Positions 1 through 7,550 of a stretch of 20,900 bases of DNA are shown here, one piece after another. Positions within the stretch are counted from its first letter, which is position 1. Each line of letters starts with the position of its first letter. Under the pieces are notes generated by a model. The model searched no databases. It had not been told where the DNA came from and saw only the letters and a list, made by a program, of their open reading frames with translations. Source of the DNA: Bacillota bacterium. Lineage in GTDB: Bacteria > Bacillota > UBA4882 > UBA8346. The position numbers and the translations under genes are program-made. Where the stretch lies: assembly GCA_023394955.1 (NCBI GenBank), contig JAEWZY010000036.1, positions 1 through 20,900 of the forward strand, written 5' to 3'.

Positions 1-116
1 CCTGGTGACAATGGCGAGGGGGAACCACCCGTTCCCATCCCGAACACGGCAGTTAAGCCCCTCTGCGCTGATGGTACTTGTCGGGTGACCGGCTGGGAGA
101 GTAAGTCGTTGCCAGG
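1..116 (+). rRNA. rrf: 5S ribosomal RNA
   Basis: The sequence has the typical 5S length and layout. The first nine bases (CCTGGTGAC) pair with the last nine (GTTGCCAGG), allowing G-U pairs, to form helix I. The conserved internal stretch CCCATCCCGAACACGG is present at 36-51, and AGTTAAGCCCC follows directly. A strong terminator starts about ten bases after the end. The gene begins at the window edge, so the 5' end could lie a base or two further left. It is presumably the last gene of an rRNA operon whose 16S and 23S genes lie outside the window. Confidence 0.96.
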
Positions 117-126
117 ATTAATTTTA

Positions 127-156
127 ACAAAAGCCTCGAGTATTCGAGGCTTTTGT
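127..156. terminator. Rho-independent terminator after 5S rRNA, possibly bidirectional
   Basis: A 13-bp perfect stem (127-139 with 144-156) closes on the four-base loop GTAT. The 3' arm carries TTTT, giving the U-run for the rRNA transcript. The 5' arm carries AAAA, so the structure could also stop the flavoprotein transcript coming from the opposite strand, whose stop codon is at 217. Confidence 0.88.
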
Positions 157-216
157 GTATATATGCACCTATCCACCTAGGAGAAGTACCATCGGCTTAT
201 GGTCCTTATTAATTTT

Positions 217-1875
217 TTAAATTGAAATAATATGGCCGAACTCAGGCTTGGTGCCGGTTGAATCTTCTCGAAAATGACTACCGCGACTTTCATTCCTGGT
301 TAACGCTGATTTAGCCATTACTGAAGCTGTTTGAAGCATATTAAGGCATTCTAAGGCTTGAAGCTTATCAGAAGGAGAATTAATCGCAAAACCATCAGTT
401 TCAATCTGAGTATTCAAATTTTGAATTTCATTAATTATCTTGTTTAATCCTGATTCATTTCTGACTATCAAATAATTAGCGCTCATCATATTTTGCATTT
501 GTGATTTTATATTTTTTGGTTTTAATTTACCTTGATGACTGTTTATCTTTTCTAAAGTCTCAAAAGTTAAATCTCCAATTTTGGGTGATTGATTGCCGAT
601 GGCAACTATAGACTTTGCTGCAGCTTGGCCTGCTCTCCGCCCAAAGACTTGACAGCCTACAATCATATTCCCCCCTAACCGATCCGCTCCGTGGGGTCCT
701 CCAGCCACTTCGCCCACGGCAAAAAGATTTTTAACAGTAGATTCACAGTTAAGATCGACTTTCAATCCGCCGTTAATGGCATGACCGAAGGGAGCTATTT
801 CCAAAGTTTGAGTATCAGGATCGATCCCACAATTTATAAACCAATTTTTCGTAGTATGCCACATAGTCCTAAAGTCGGGGGAGACGTTGGTCGGATCTAC
901 ACTGCGGAAATCGAGATAAACGCCGCCATGGGGCCCGCCATTCCCCAGGTTAATTTCTTTAATGATCGCATATTCAATATATTTAGATAAATCGCGGCTA
1001 CTGAACGGGAAATGATGCGCCTTGTCGTTCATACAGTCAATGGGATCCACACCTGCCGGTAAGTACTTTGAAAGAAACTCCTCGCCGTGATTATTGACAA
1101 GTTTAGGAGATAGGAACCAAACCCAACAATTAAGTATATTTGGTTTTGGATGGACAAGGCCTAATCCGGCTTGCATAAATTCCATATTTATTATTTCAGC
1201 CCCAGCCCGAAGAGCGATAGCATAACCGTCGGCTGTAATATCTTCAGGATTAAGGTTGAGTTTGAAAAGTTGACCACCGCCACCGGAAGCGAGAATTACG
1301 GACGCTGCTTGAACTAGAATTAATTTTCCGGTTAAGTCAATTAATAGAGCGCCAGAACAAGTATTATCTTTAATTAGGAGGTCGACGACCATCACTTCTT
1401 CTAGAACATTGACGGACGTTGACCGAAGCCGATCGACTAAAACCTCTAGAATCGGTTTTGAATGTCTTTTAATAATGTGCATCCTGGGTTTTGAAGCGAA
1501 ACATCCTTCAACAACTAAATGTTTCCCTCCTTTTTTTTCAAAAGGTACGCCCCAGCCTTCCAGTTCAGTCAGGGACATGGGAGCTTCTTCTGCTAAGATT
1601 TTTGCTAAATCCTGATCGCAGGTTCCCAAAGCCGCATTTATAATATCTTGATAGTGTTGTTCCGGCGAATCTTCGGGAATACAATCATCCGCCGCGTTAT
1701 AGCCAGCAGTCTCGGCAACTTCGAAGCTGGTTGTACCACTTGCGCCTAGTTTGCCTTTGGTGACCAATAAAGTTTTCGCTCCGTTTAAATTAGCTTCAAG
1801 AGCTGACCTAACACCGGCGCCGCCGCCGCCGACAACTAAAACGTCAGTAATTATTGATTGTTCAATCTTAACCAT
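217..1875 (-). CDS. FAD-binding fumarate reductase/succinate dehydrogenase flavoprotein family oxidoreductase
   Basis: This 552-residue protein matches the FrdA/SdhA/NadB family in length and layout. The FAD site GGGGAG is at residues 16-21. The C-terminal FAD/active-site block runs from LFAVGEV to RLGGN (384-402). Candidate family active-site residues are Arg294 (SSRD), His365 (GHAINGG) and Arg399. The usual QFHPT substrate motif is absent; the matching stretch reads FMQAGLGLVHP (233-243), so it is unlikely to be a standard fumarate reductase. No iron-sulfur or cytochrome subunit gene is nearby and the protein lacks signal and membrane segments, so it is probably cytoplasmic with an unknown electron acceptor. 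The ATG start has a GGAGG site about ten bases upstream. It lies 50 bases after the regulator gene and is probably co-transcribed with it, which suggests a role in the divergent sugar pathway. The substrate is not known. Confidence 0.85.
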   Translation of the reverse strand: MVKIEQSIITDVLVVGGGGAGVRSALEANLNGAKTLLVTKGKLGASGTTSFEVAETAGYNAADDCIPEDSPEQHYQDIINAALGTCDQDLAKILAEEAPMSLTELEGWGVPFEKKGGKHLVVEGCFASKPRMHIIKRHSKPILEVLVDRLRSTSVNVLEEVMVVDLLIKDNTCSGALLIDLTGKLILVQAASVILASGGGGQLFKLNLNPEDITADGYAIALRAGAEIINMEFMQAGLGLVHPKPNILNCWVWFLSPKLVNNHGEEFLSKYLPAGVDPIDCMNDKAHHFPFSSRDLSKYIEYAIIKEINLGNGGPHGGVYLDFRSVDPTNVSPDFRTMWHTTKNWFINCGIDPDTQTLEIAPFGHAINGGLKVDLNCESTVKNLFAVGEVAGGPHGADRLGGNMIVGCQVFGRRAGQAAAKSIVAIGNQSPKIGDLTFETLEKINSHQGKLKPKNIKSQMQNMMSANYLIVRNESGLNKIINEIQNLNTQIETDGFAINSPSDKLQALECLNMLQTASVMAKSALTRNESRGSHFREDSTGTKPEFGHIISI

Positions 1876-1925
1876 GTTTAAAAACCTCCAAATTAAAAAG
1901 AATGTAAACGCGAACCCTTTTTAAA

Positions 1926-3035
1926 CTATCGATTTGAACGCGGCGCAGTAGATTCACGGACAATTAGTTTGGTTGGCAGAATGATTTGGATATTCAAAAT
2001 ATCCTGGTTTTCAATTGCTAAAAATAGATTCTGGCAAGCAATTTTAGCCATCAGTTCTGTTTTCACCTTAATTGTGGTTAATTTTGGACTATAATACTTG
2101 CTTTGCTCAATATCATCGCACCCAATCACACTGATATCTTGAGGGATTGACAAACCGGCCGTCTTAATAGCCTCCATAACCCCAATCGCAATCATATCAT
2201 TACAGGCAAAGATAGCAGAGGGAAATCTAGGCTGCTCTCGAATGATCTCAGTCATAGCATTAAAGCCGCCCTCGAAAGTCCAGTCGCTTTCCTTAATAAT
2301 TTGCTGGTTCAAATCGATATTAGCATCCGACAAGGCGCGTTTATATCCCTGTAAACAATCTTTGGAAGTAATATAATTCGATACCCCGCTGATGAAACCA
2401 ATTTGGCGATGATTTTGGCTAATCAGGAGCTTGATCGCTTCGTAAGTTCCTTTTTCACGATCAGCCCTAATGGTTGGGAAGAAATTAGATTCGTTATTAA
2501 TGACTACCGAGGGGATTTTGAGTTTATTTGCTTCTTGAATAAATTTAGAATGGATTTTACTTACAAATAAAACACCTATAACTCCTTTGCTTTTAAGCAG
2601 GTCTATAAAAACCTCATCATCTTTGATAGTGGTATAAATCAAATTATAGCCGTGATTCTTACATTCCTTTTCCACACTATAAAATAAACTGGAATTAAAA
2701 GGTTCGGTAATCCGGTCCGCTGAGTTATTTACGGAGAACCGGGGTAAGTGGGGTAATAAGAAAACCAGATTATGTGAATGAAGGTTCTCATTAAGATGAA
2801 GTGGGGTTTCAGTTACTTTGGTTCCTAGTCCGGCGATTTTTTCGACCAAGCCTTCCTCGACTAACATTGCCAAAGCTTTACGTACCGTGAGCCGGTCAAC
2901 ATTGAACGCAGTACTCAATTCGCGTTCTGATGGCAGGAGTTCACCTGCTTGCCAATTTTTATCAGTGATCTTTTTAAATAAACTTTCGTAGACCTGCACA
3001 TATAAAGGGACTTTAATTTCACGGTTAACTTGCAT
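1926..3035 (-). CDS. AraR-type transcriptional regulator (GntR winged helix + LacI-like sugar-binding domain)
   Basis: The N-terminal ~65 residues form a GntR winged helix: PLYVQVYESL, then LLPSERELS, then the recognition region DRLTVRKAL. The remaining ~290 residues form a periplasmic-binding-protein-like sensor as in LacI/AraR, with ACNDMIAIGVMEA and ISVIGCDD as recognisable family stretches. Such proteins usually repress sugar genes until a sugar or sugar acid binds. An in-frame ATG seven codons upstream (to 3056) exists, but the ATG at 3033-3035 is preceded by GGTGGAG at a good distance and the GntR domain starts soon after, so the shorter 369-residue form is preferred. It is divergent from the SDR gene and close to the palindromes at 3095-3106 and 3167-3197, and is probably their regulator. 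The flavoprotein gene follows on the same strand. Confidence 0.92.
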   Translation of the reverse strand: MQVNREIKVPLYVQVYESLFKKITDKNWQAGELLPSERELSTAFNVDRLTVRKALAMLVEEGLVEKIAGLGTKVTETPLHLNENLHSHNLVFLLPHLPRFSVNNSADRITEPFNSSLFYSVEKECKNHGYNLIYTTIKDDEVFIDLLKSKGVIGVLFVSKIHSKFIQEANKLKIPSVVINNESNFFPTIRADREKGTYEAIKLLISQNHRQIGFISGVSNYITSKDCLQGYKRALSDANIDLNQQIIKESDWTFEGGFNAMTEIIREQPRFPSAIFACNDMIAIGVMEAIKTAGLSIPQDISVIGCDDIEQSKYYSPKLTTIKVKTELMAKIACQNLFLAIENQDILNIQIILPTKLIVRESTAPRSNR

Positions 3036-3084
3036 CGCACTCTCCACCAACAACATATATTCAACCTGTTAGTTTTTCAATTAA

Positions 3085-3113
3085 AGAATATCACAGATGT
3101 AAATCTATTTCAA
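3085..3113 (-). promoter_or_regulatory. Candidate promoter of the regulator-flavoprotein unit
   Basis: Read on the minus strand, TTGAAA (3108-3113) and TATTCT (3085-3090) are separated by 17 bases, a good sigma-70/A type spacing. The spacer contains a small imperfect palindrome, AGATGTAAATCT (3095-3106), which could serve autoregulation. The regulator start lies about 50 bases downstream of the -10 element. Confidence 0.5.
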
Positions 3114-3166
3114 ACATTAAAATTAATTTCTTTTGAGATTAGCATTGCATAAATGAAAAAATAGTA

Positions 3167-3197
3167 TTAACATATAGGTATAATACAAGTATGTTAA
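3167..3197 (+). promoter_or_regulatory. 31-bp interrupted palindrome centred on the -10 box of the SDR promoter (candidate operator)
   Basis: TTAACATA (3167-3174) and TATGTTAA (3190-3197) are perfect inverted arms. The inner GTAT-A-ATAC (3178-3186) is also palindromic around the same centre base, 3182. Twelve of 15 symmetric pairs match. A perfect TATAAT (3179-3184) sits at the centre, while no good -35 box is visible 16-18 bases upstream. A regulator bound here would cover the -10 region. The gene for a GntR/LacI-type regulator starts 132 bases away on the other strand, and direct repression is the simplest reading. This is inferred from sequence symmetry, not from a known motif match. Confidence 0.6.
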
Positions 3198-3272
3198 ACT
3201 GGAAACGCGGCATTTCGAGCCAATCTGTTATTTTAAAAAAGGGGTCGTATGACCTTAAGGAGGGTATGAAAT

Positions 3273-4052
3273 TTGGGTTCTTTACAAGGTAAAAATGTTT
3301 TGATTACCGGCGGCGCTAACGGCCTGGGAGGAGCGATCTCTTTTGAGTTGGCAAAACGCGGCGCTAATATTGCGGTCCATTGGTTCCAACACCGGACAAC
3401 TCAAAACACCGCACAGGATCTAGCGGAACTACGCCAAAGAATAAGTGGCTTTGGCATTAAAATGGTAGATGTCGGCGGTGATTTAACTGATGAAGCAACA
3501 GTCAAGAAGGCGGTCTTAGGAGCGGCTGAAGGCCTAGGAGGATTAGATATCTTAGTGAATAATGTTGGTGATATTGTTGGCCGACAAACCCTCGAAGGGA
3601 TGGAGGCTTCTTTTTATCAAAAGGTCATGGACGTAAATCTCAAAACCATGTTTTTAGTGACCCGCGAGGCTTTGCCCCACCTTTTTAAAGCTGATGGCGC
3701 AGCTATCGTAAACTTAGCTTCGCTAGCGGGACGAAAAGGTGGACATGCCGGTTCTTTGGCCTATGGCACAGCTAAGGGCGGGGTTATCACCTTTACGCGT
3801 TCTTTATCAACAGAAGTTGGGCCCCGGGGTGTACGGGTGAATTGTGTCGCTCCCGGATTCATTTTGGGAACTTATTTCCACCAGACCCATACTACTGATG
3901 AATCCGCTCGCAAAACTATTTCCGAGATCCCTTTAGGCCGGGCCGGGCGCCCGGAAGACATTGCGGATGCGGTGGCTTATTTGGCGTCGCAATATGACGG
4001 GTTTATTACCGGTGTTACTTTGGATATAAACGGGGGAGCGTATATGGCCTAG
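3273..4052 (+). CDS. SDR-family NAD(P)-dependent oxidoreductase
   Basis: This is a classical 259-residue short-chain dehydrogenase. The nucleotide-binding motif TGGANGLG is at 12-19, NNVG at 96-99, and the catalytic tetrad is Asn122, Ser150, Tyr164 and Lys168 (YGTAK). The PGFI stretch and the C-terminal ending VTLDINGGAYMA are also typical. It should oxidise or reduce a hydroxyl/keto group on a sugar, sugar acid or related polyol in the cytoplasm. Translation starts at TTG, with AAGGAGG (3257-3263) nine bases upstream. A nearer ATG at 3266 is out of frame and gives only eight codons. The gene is first in the plus-strand block, with a possible operator-controlled promoter of its own and no clear terminator after it. 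In comparable pathways an SDR acts as sugar 1-dehydrogenase or 2-keto-3-deoxy-acid dehydrogenase; neither can be chosen here. Confidence 0.93.
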   Translation: MGSLQGKNVLITGGANGLGGAISFELAKRGANIAVHWFQHRTTQNTAQDLAELRQRISGFGIKMVDVGGDLTDEATVKKAVLGAAEGLGGLDILVNNVGDIVGRQTLEGMEASFYQKVMDVNLKTMFLVTREALPHLFKADGAAIVNLASLAGRKGGHAGSLAYGTAKGGVITFTRSLSTEVGPRGVRVNCVAPGFILGTYFHQTHTTDESARKTISEIPLGRAGRPEDIADAVAYLASQYDGFITGVTLDINGGAYMA

Positions 4053-4087
4053 ATTTGGGCATAATTAATAACTTTTAAATCAAATTA

Positions 4088-4150
4088 TTGCATTTTCGTA
4101 AACTCTATGGTAAAGTATTAATAAACTGGTTGTATACCAGTTATACCAAT
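4088..4150 (+). promoter_or_regulatory. Candidate transporter-operon promoter with palindromic operator and repeated half-sites
   Basis: A weak promoter can be drawn from TTGCAT (4088-4093) and TAAAGT (4111-4116), 17 bases apart. Directly after it lies a 17-bp palindrome (4125-4141) with arms ACTGGT and ACCAGT and five bases between. A third half-site follows in tandem: TATACCAGT (4133-4141) and TATACCAAT (4142-4150) match in eight of nine bases. This is a plausible three-half-site operator around the start of transcription. The arms resemble TGGT-ACCA operators known for GntR/FadR-type regulators. The promoter boxes are low confidence; the repeats are plain in the sequence. Confidence 0.5.
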
Positions 4151-4174
4151 TTCCTTTTTATTATTTTCTTTAAA

Positions 4175-4189
4175 AGTAACGAGGTTACT
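4175..4189. repeat. 15-bp perfect inverted repeat in the SDR-transporter gap
   Basis: AGTAAC and GTTACT are separated by GAG. It lies in the 282-base gap between the SDR and binding-protein genes, downstream of the ACTGGT palindrome and upstream of a TATAAT (4214-4219) that lacks an evident -35 box. It may be a second operator or a short leader hairpin. The rest of the gap is AT-rich with no open reading frame of note. Confidence 0.4.
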
Positions 4190-4334
4190 AAGGTTATTAT
4201 TACGTCATCTAGATATAATTAAGTCAATTCATATAGAAACAACATTTAATCGTTGGAATTTTTGCAACTTAAAGGGGGGATGTCATCAATATGGGTTTTG
4301 GTTACTACCAAATTTGAAAAAGAGGTGAAGTTAA

Positions 4335-5621
4335 TTGGCACACAAAAAAAGGTCTATTTTAATTGTTTTATTAATGATTATGGTATTAGTTATCACATCG
4401 GTTACAATTTCAGCTGCGCCTAAAAAGGTGAAATTGGTCTACTGGACCCACTGGGAGCAAAATCCGAAATTTAATGAGTATTATGCCGAAGCCGGTAAAG
4501 AATTTGCCAAACTCCATCCGGAGTGTGCCGGCGTCGAAGTTGTAACTGTTCCTTTCTCTGGTTACTCCGCTAAATATTTGGCCGCATTTATGGCTCGTTC
4601 CGGAGCTCCGGATCTCTTCAATGGCGCTCCTCATGACTGGGCTGGCAAGTATGATTTTGCGGATAAAATGCCGTCGAATATTGTTAAAAAAGTAGATTCA
4701 ACGATTGTTAATACTGCTCGTCCCTTTGGAGTATTTAACGGTATCCGATACGGTTTTCCGGTTGAAGGCGGTAACTTCCAATATATGTTCATTAATGTCG
4801 ATATGTATAAGGAAGCCGGTCTAGATCCTAATAAACCGCCCAAGACATTATCAGAATTATTAGAGCACGCCAAAAAACTAACGAAATATGACGCTAGGGG
4901 TAAGGTAATCCGTTCCGGTTATGGCATCCGTTATTCGGGAGATCAGACCGGAATCACCGACAAGTTTCTTCCGATGCTTCACGCATTTGATGGTTTAATG
5001 GTTGACCCGAAATACAAGAATAGCAAGGGTGTTGTTAATAGTCAAGCCGGCATCGAAGCTCTTGCTTTTTATGGCGATTTGGTTAATAAACACAAAGTAT
5101 CCAGCTTGGAAGTGGGAAATTCGGAAGTGGCTTTTAGTAAGGGGTTAGCCGCTATCATTTTCCGCGAGTCTTGGCTCCCTGGTTTTTTAGCCACCAATGC
5201 TCCCAATATTAATTACAAAGTATATGCCCTGCCATCCCAAAAAGCGACTCCGGGACCGGGAGCTTTATTTGGCTGGGCGGATATGGTTTACAAGCATAGT
5301 AAGAATAAAAAATTGGCCTGGGAGTTTCTTGATTTTATGTGGTCCAAAGAGAATGATTACAAACGGGCAACCGCTCAAGGCATAATGCCGGTAATCAAAA
5401 CCAATTTTGACACGGATTTTGTCAAAAACCGTCCGGACTACGACGCCGTTATGGAAATGGCCGAACGCGAACCGGCGCCGAGTTATTTCCATCCGAAAAT
5501 GAATGAAGTCGCGGCAGCTTATGGAGATGCAATCTTAGCTGTAATATACAACCGGCAAGATGCTAAGACTGCCCTAAACCAAGCGGCGGATAAAATCGAT
5601 CAGATTTTAAAGCAACGTTGA
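4335..5621 (+). CDS. ABC transporter sugar-binding protein (extracellular solute-binding family 1, MalE-like)
   Basis: This 428-residue binding protein would capture a sugar or oligosaccharide outside the cytoplasmic membrane for the two permeases that follow. It starts with a signal peptide (positive KKR, then a hydrophobic stretch at about residues 8-26) with a likely signal peptidase I site near ISAA/PKK. There is no lipobox cysteine, unlike most Firmicute binding proteins, so it is probably soluble in a periplasm or held by other means. After cleavage the sequence KVKLVYWTHWEQNP is typical of the family's first beta strand. The TTG start is preceded by AGAGGTGA at a normal distance; no other start preserves the signal peptide. 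It is followed by a strong hairpin and then the permease genes. The ligand is not identifiable. Confidence 0.94.
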   Translation: MAHKKRSILIVLLMIMVLVITSVTISAAPKKVKLVYWTHWEQNPKFNEYYAEAGKEFAKLHPECAGVEVVTVPFSGYSAKYLAAFMARSGAPDLFNGAPHDWAGKYDFADKMPSNIVKKVDSTIVNTARPFGVFNGIRYGFPVEGGNFQYMFINVDMYKEAGLDPNKPPKTLSELLEHAKKLTKYDARGKVIRSGYGIRYSGDQTGITDKFLPMLHAFDGLMVDPKYKNSKGVVNSQAGIEALAFYGDLVNKHKVSSLEVGNSEVAFSKGLAAIIFRESWLPGFLATNAPNINYKVYALPSQKATPGPGALFGWADMVYKHSKNKKLAWEFLDFMWSKENDYKRATAQGIMPVIKTNFDTDFVKNRPDYDAVMEMAEREPAPSYFHPKMNEVAAAYGDAILAVIYNRQDAKTALNQAADKIDQILKQR

Positions 5622-5633
5622 GCTTTGACATGA

Positions 5634-5658
5634 AAGGGCGGCGTATTACGCCGCCCTT
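5634..5658 (+). promoter_or_regulatory. Intercistronic hairpin between binding protein and permease genes
   Basis: AAGGGCGGCG (5634-5643) and CGCCGCCCTT (5649-5658) form a perfect 10-bp, GC-rich stem with the loop TATTA. No run of T follows, so it is not a standard terminator. It most likely protects the 3' end of the binding-protein message or causes partial termination, keeping binding protein in excess over permease as in malE-malF and similar operons. The first permease ribosome binding site, GAGGTG, is 34 bases further on. Confidence 0.75.
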
Positions 5659-5702
5659 AATCCTCCAAATACTGTAGAAAGTTCTTATAATGAGGTGTTT
5701 GC

Positions 5703-6626
5703 ATGGAACTTAATAACAGAATGGGCGCTTTCAAGGGGTTACTATTGGGCAAGACTTTTGCGGATAAACGGGCCAGGATTGGTTACGCCTTTGTTTTACC
5801 TGCTGTGGCATATTTTATGCTGGTTTATTTTTATCCATTGTTACAGTCTGTGAAAATGTCATTCTTTCAGGGAGGCATGGGAGAAGCTTATCGGTTTGTC
5901 GGCCTTGATTCATATAAATACGTCTTTTCGGATCCAATGTTTTGGCTAACTGTAAAAAATACACTGTATTTTGTAGCCCTATCAGTGCCGGCCACGGTGT
6001 TTTTAGCGTTAATGGTAGCGATCTTAATAAACCGGATCAAGAACAAGAAATTCCGGGACCTTTTAAGCGCAACTTATTTTTTGCCTTTGGTCACCTCTTT
6101 GGTAGCGGCGGCATTAATATGGGGATGGATTTATCAACCGCTTTACGGATTGGCTAATTTTTTGTTGGCGGCGGTTGGTTTAGCGCCTCAAAAATGGCTT
6201 AGTTCGATAAGTCAAGTCATGCCTTCTTTAGCGATGATTAATGTTTGGTTGCGCATCGGATTCGATACAATAATTTTTATGGCAGCTTTGCAAAGTATCC
6301 CGGATGAACTGTTGGAAGCCTCGAAGATTGACGGCGCCAATGCGATCAGCGCTTTCCGCCATATTACGTTGCCGTTATTAAACCCTCAAATTGTGATGGT
6401 TACTATCTTAGAGCTAATTACAAACGTTAAAGTTTTCGACCAGGTTTATGCCACTACAGTTGGAGGCCCGGCAAATGCCAGCCGCGTTGTGATGATGTAT
6501 CTATATGACATGTCTTTTCAATGGTTCAAATTTAGTGAAGCTTCAGTGGTCGCGATCTTTATCTTCATCTCCCTTTTAATAGTGAGTATACTCCAATGGG
6601 TATTTGTACGTAAATCGGCCTACTAA
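5703..6626 (+). CDS. Sugar ABC transporter permease, MalF type
   Basis: This 307-residue integral membrane protein is predicted to have six membrane segments. The first is at about residues 29-50 (VLPAVAYFMLVYFYPLL), a hallmark of MalF/UgpA-type permeases. The cytoplasmic EAA loop that contacts the ATPase is at 205-224 (EASKIDGAN through ITLP). It forms the translocation channel together with the next gene product. The ATG start has GAGGTG five bases upstream. Like its partner it must use an ATPase encoded elsewhere, since none is in this operon; shared MsmX/UgpC-type ATPases are known to serve such systems. Confidence 0.95.
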   Translation: MELNNRMGAFKGLLLGKTFADKRARIGYAFVLPAVAYFMLVYFYPLLQSVKMSFFQGGMGEAYRFVGLDSYKYVFSDPMFWLTVKNTLYFVALSVPATVFLALMVAILINRIKNKKFRDLLSATYFLPLVTSLVAAALIWGWIYQPLYGLANFLLAAVGLAPQKWLSSISQVMPSLAMINVWLRIGFDTIIFMAALQSIPDELLEASKIDGANAISAFRHITLPLLNPQIVMVTILELITNVKVFDQVYATTVGGPANASRVVMMYLYDMSFQWFKFSEASVVAIFIFISLLIVSILQWVFVRKSAY

Positions 6627-6653
6627 AGTTTACCTGATAAAGGTGGTTGAAAT

Positions 6654-7520
6654 ATGAAAACAGGCGGCATTACAATGGATGCTAATGTAAAAACTAAGAA
6701 ACAACTGAATTTCAATTGGATATGGAATTTATTGGTGGTAATGGGAGCGTTGTTTATGTTGTTGCCCTTTATCTGGATGGTTTTAACATCATTAAAAACA
6801 CCGGCCGAGATTCAACAGATCCCGCTCAAATTTTGGCCGAATAATTGGTTGAACTTTCAAAATTATATCGACCTTTTTAAACGGCAACCGTTTCATTTAT
6901 ATGTTTGGAATACTATTGTCGTCTCCGGCATCAGTACTTTTACCAGTGTGATTTTTTCGGCGATGGCCGGGTATGGGTTTGCCAAATTTAAATTCCCGCT
7001 CAAGGAATTTTGGTTTTTTAGCATTCTGGCTCTGTTAATGATTCCGTTTCAAGCTATTGTCATACCGCTTTATCAATGGGTAGTACAATTCGGCCTAATC
7101 AATACGTATATCGGATTGATGTTGCCTCAATTCGTGAGCGCCTTCGGTGTGTTTATGATGCGCGAAGCGGTAGAGGGCATTCCTAACGATTATATTGATT
7201 CGGCGCGGTTAGACGGCTCATCGGAACTGGGCATCTTTTTCCGGATTATTTTACCGTCAATCACTCCGTCGCTGGCGGCTTTGACCATTATCAAATTTTT
7301 GTGGACCTGGAATGAGTTCTTCTGGCCGCTGGTTTGTACGAATAACGATCTAATGAAGGTTATTACCTTAGGTTTGGCGTCATTTAACAATCAGTATTTT
7401 GTAGAATACAATTTGGCCACAGCTGCTTCGGTTATCAGTATTATCCCAATTTTAATACTATTCTTAGGGTTCCAAAAGTGGATGGTTAAAGCAGTTGTGA
7501 TGAGCGGCATTAAAGGATAA
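6654..7520 (+). CDS. Sugar ABC transporter permease, MalG type
   Basis: This 288-residue membrane protein is the second half of the sugar channel. The N-terminal segment (about residues 24-46, ending LLPFIWMVLTSLK) is typical of MalG/UgpE permeases. The EAA loop is at 180-201 (YIDSARLDGSS through RIILP). AAGGTGG lies seven bases before the ATG at 6654; an in-frame ATG seven codons later has no comparable site, so the longer form is used. It begins 27 bases after the previous stop codon, indicating one transcript. Confidence 0.95.
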   Translation: MKTGGITMDANVKTKKQLNFNWIWNLLVVMGALFMLLPFIWMVLTSLKTPAEIQQIPLKFWPNNWLNFQNYIDLFKRQPFHLYVWNTIVVSGISTFTSVIFSAMAGYGFAKFKFPLKEFWFFSILALLMIPFQAIVIPLYQWVVQFGLINTYIGLMLPQFVSAFGVFMMREAVEGIPNDYIDSARLDGSSELGIFFRIILPSITPSLAALTIIKFLWTWNEFFWPLVCTNNDLMKVITLGLASFNNQYFVEYNLATAASVISIIPILILFLGFQKWMVKAVVMSGIKG

Positions 7521-7550
7521 ATTTACTACTTTAGAGAGTGTGTTTAAGGC

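Noticed and set aside
188..203. ACCAT/ATGGT hairpin after the flavoprotein stop codon
   Set aside because: Five pairs and no T-run; the better terminator for that strand is the one at 127-156.
3243..3254. Small hairpin GGTC-GTAT-GACC just before the SDR ribosome binding site
   Set aside because: Only four strong pairs; too short to call a regulatory RNA element.
3266..3292. ATG-initiated eight-codon reading frame (MKFGFFTR) overlapping the SDR start
   Set aside because: It is closer to the AAGGAGG site than the TTG but is out of frame and has no leader-peptide features such as repeated codons or an attenuator. The TTG gives a full SDR N-terminus at an acceptable distance.
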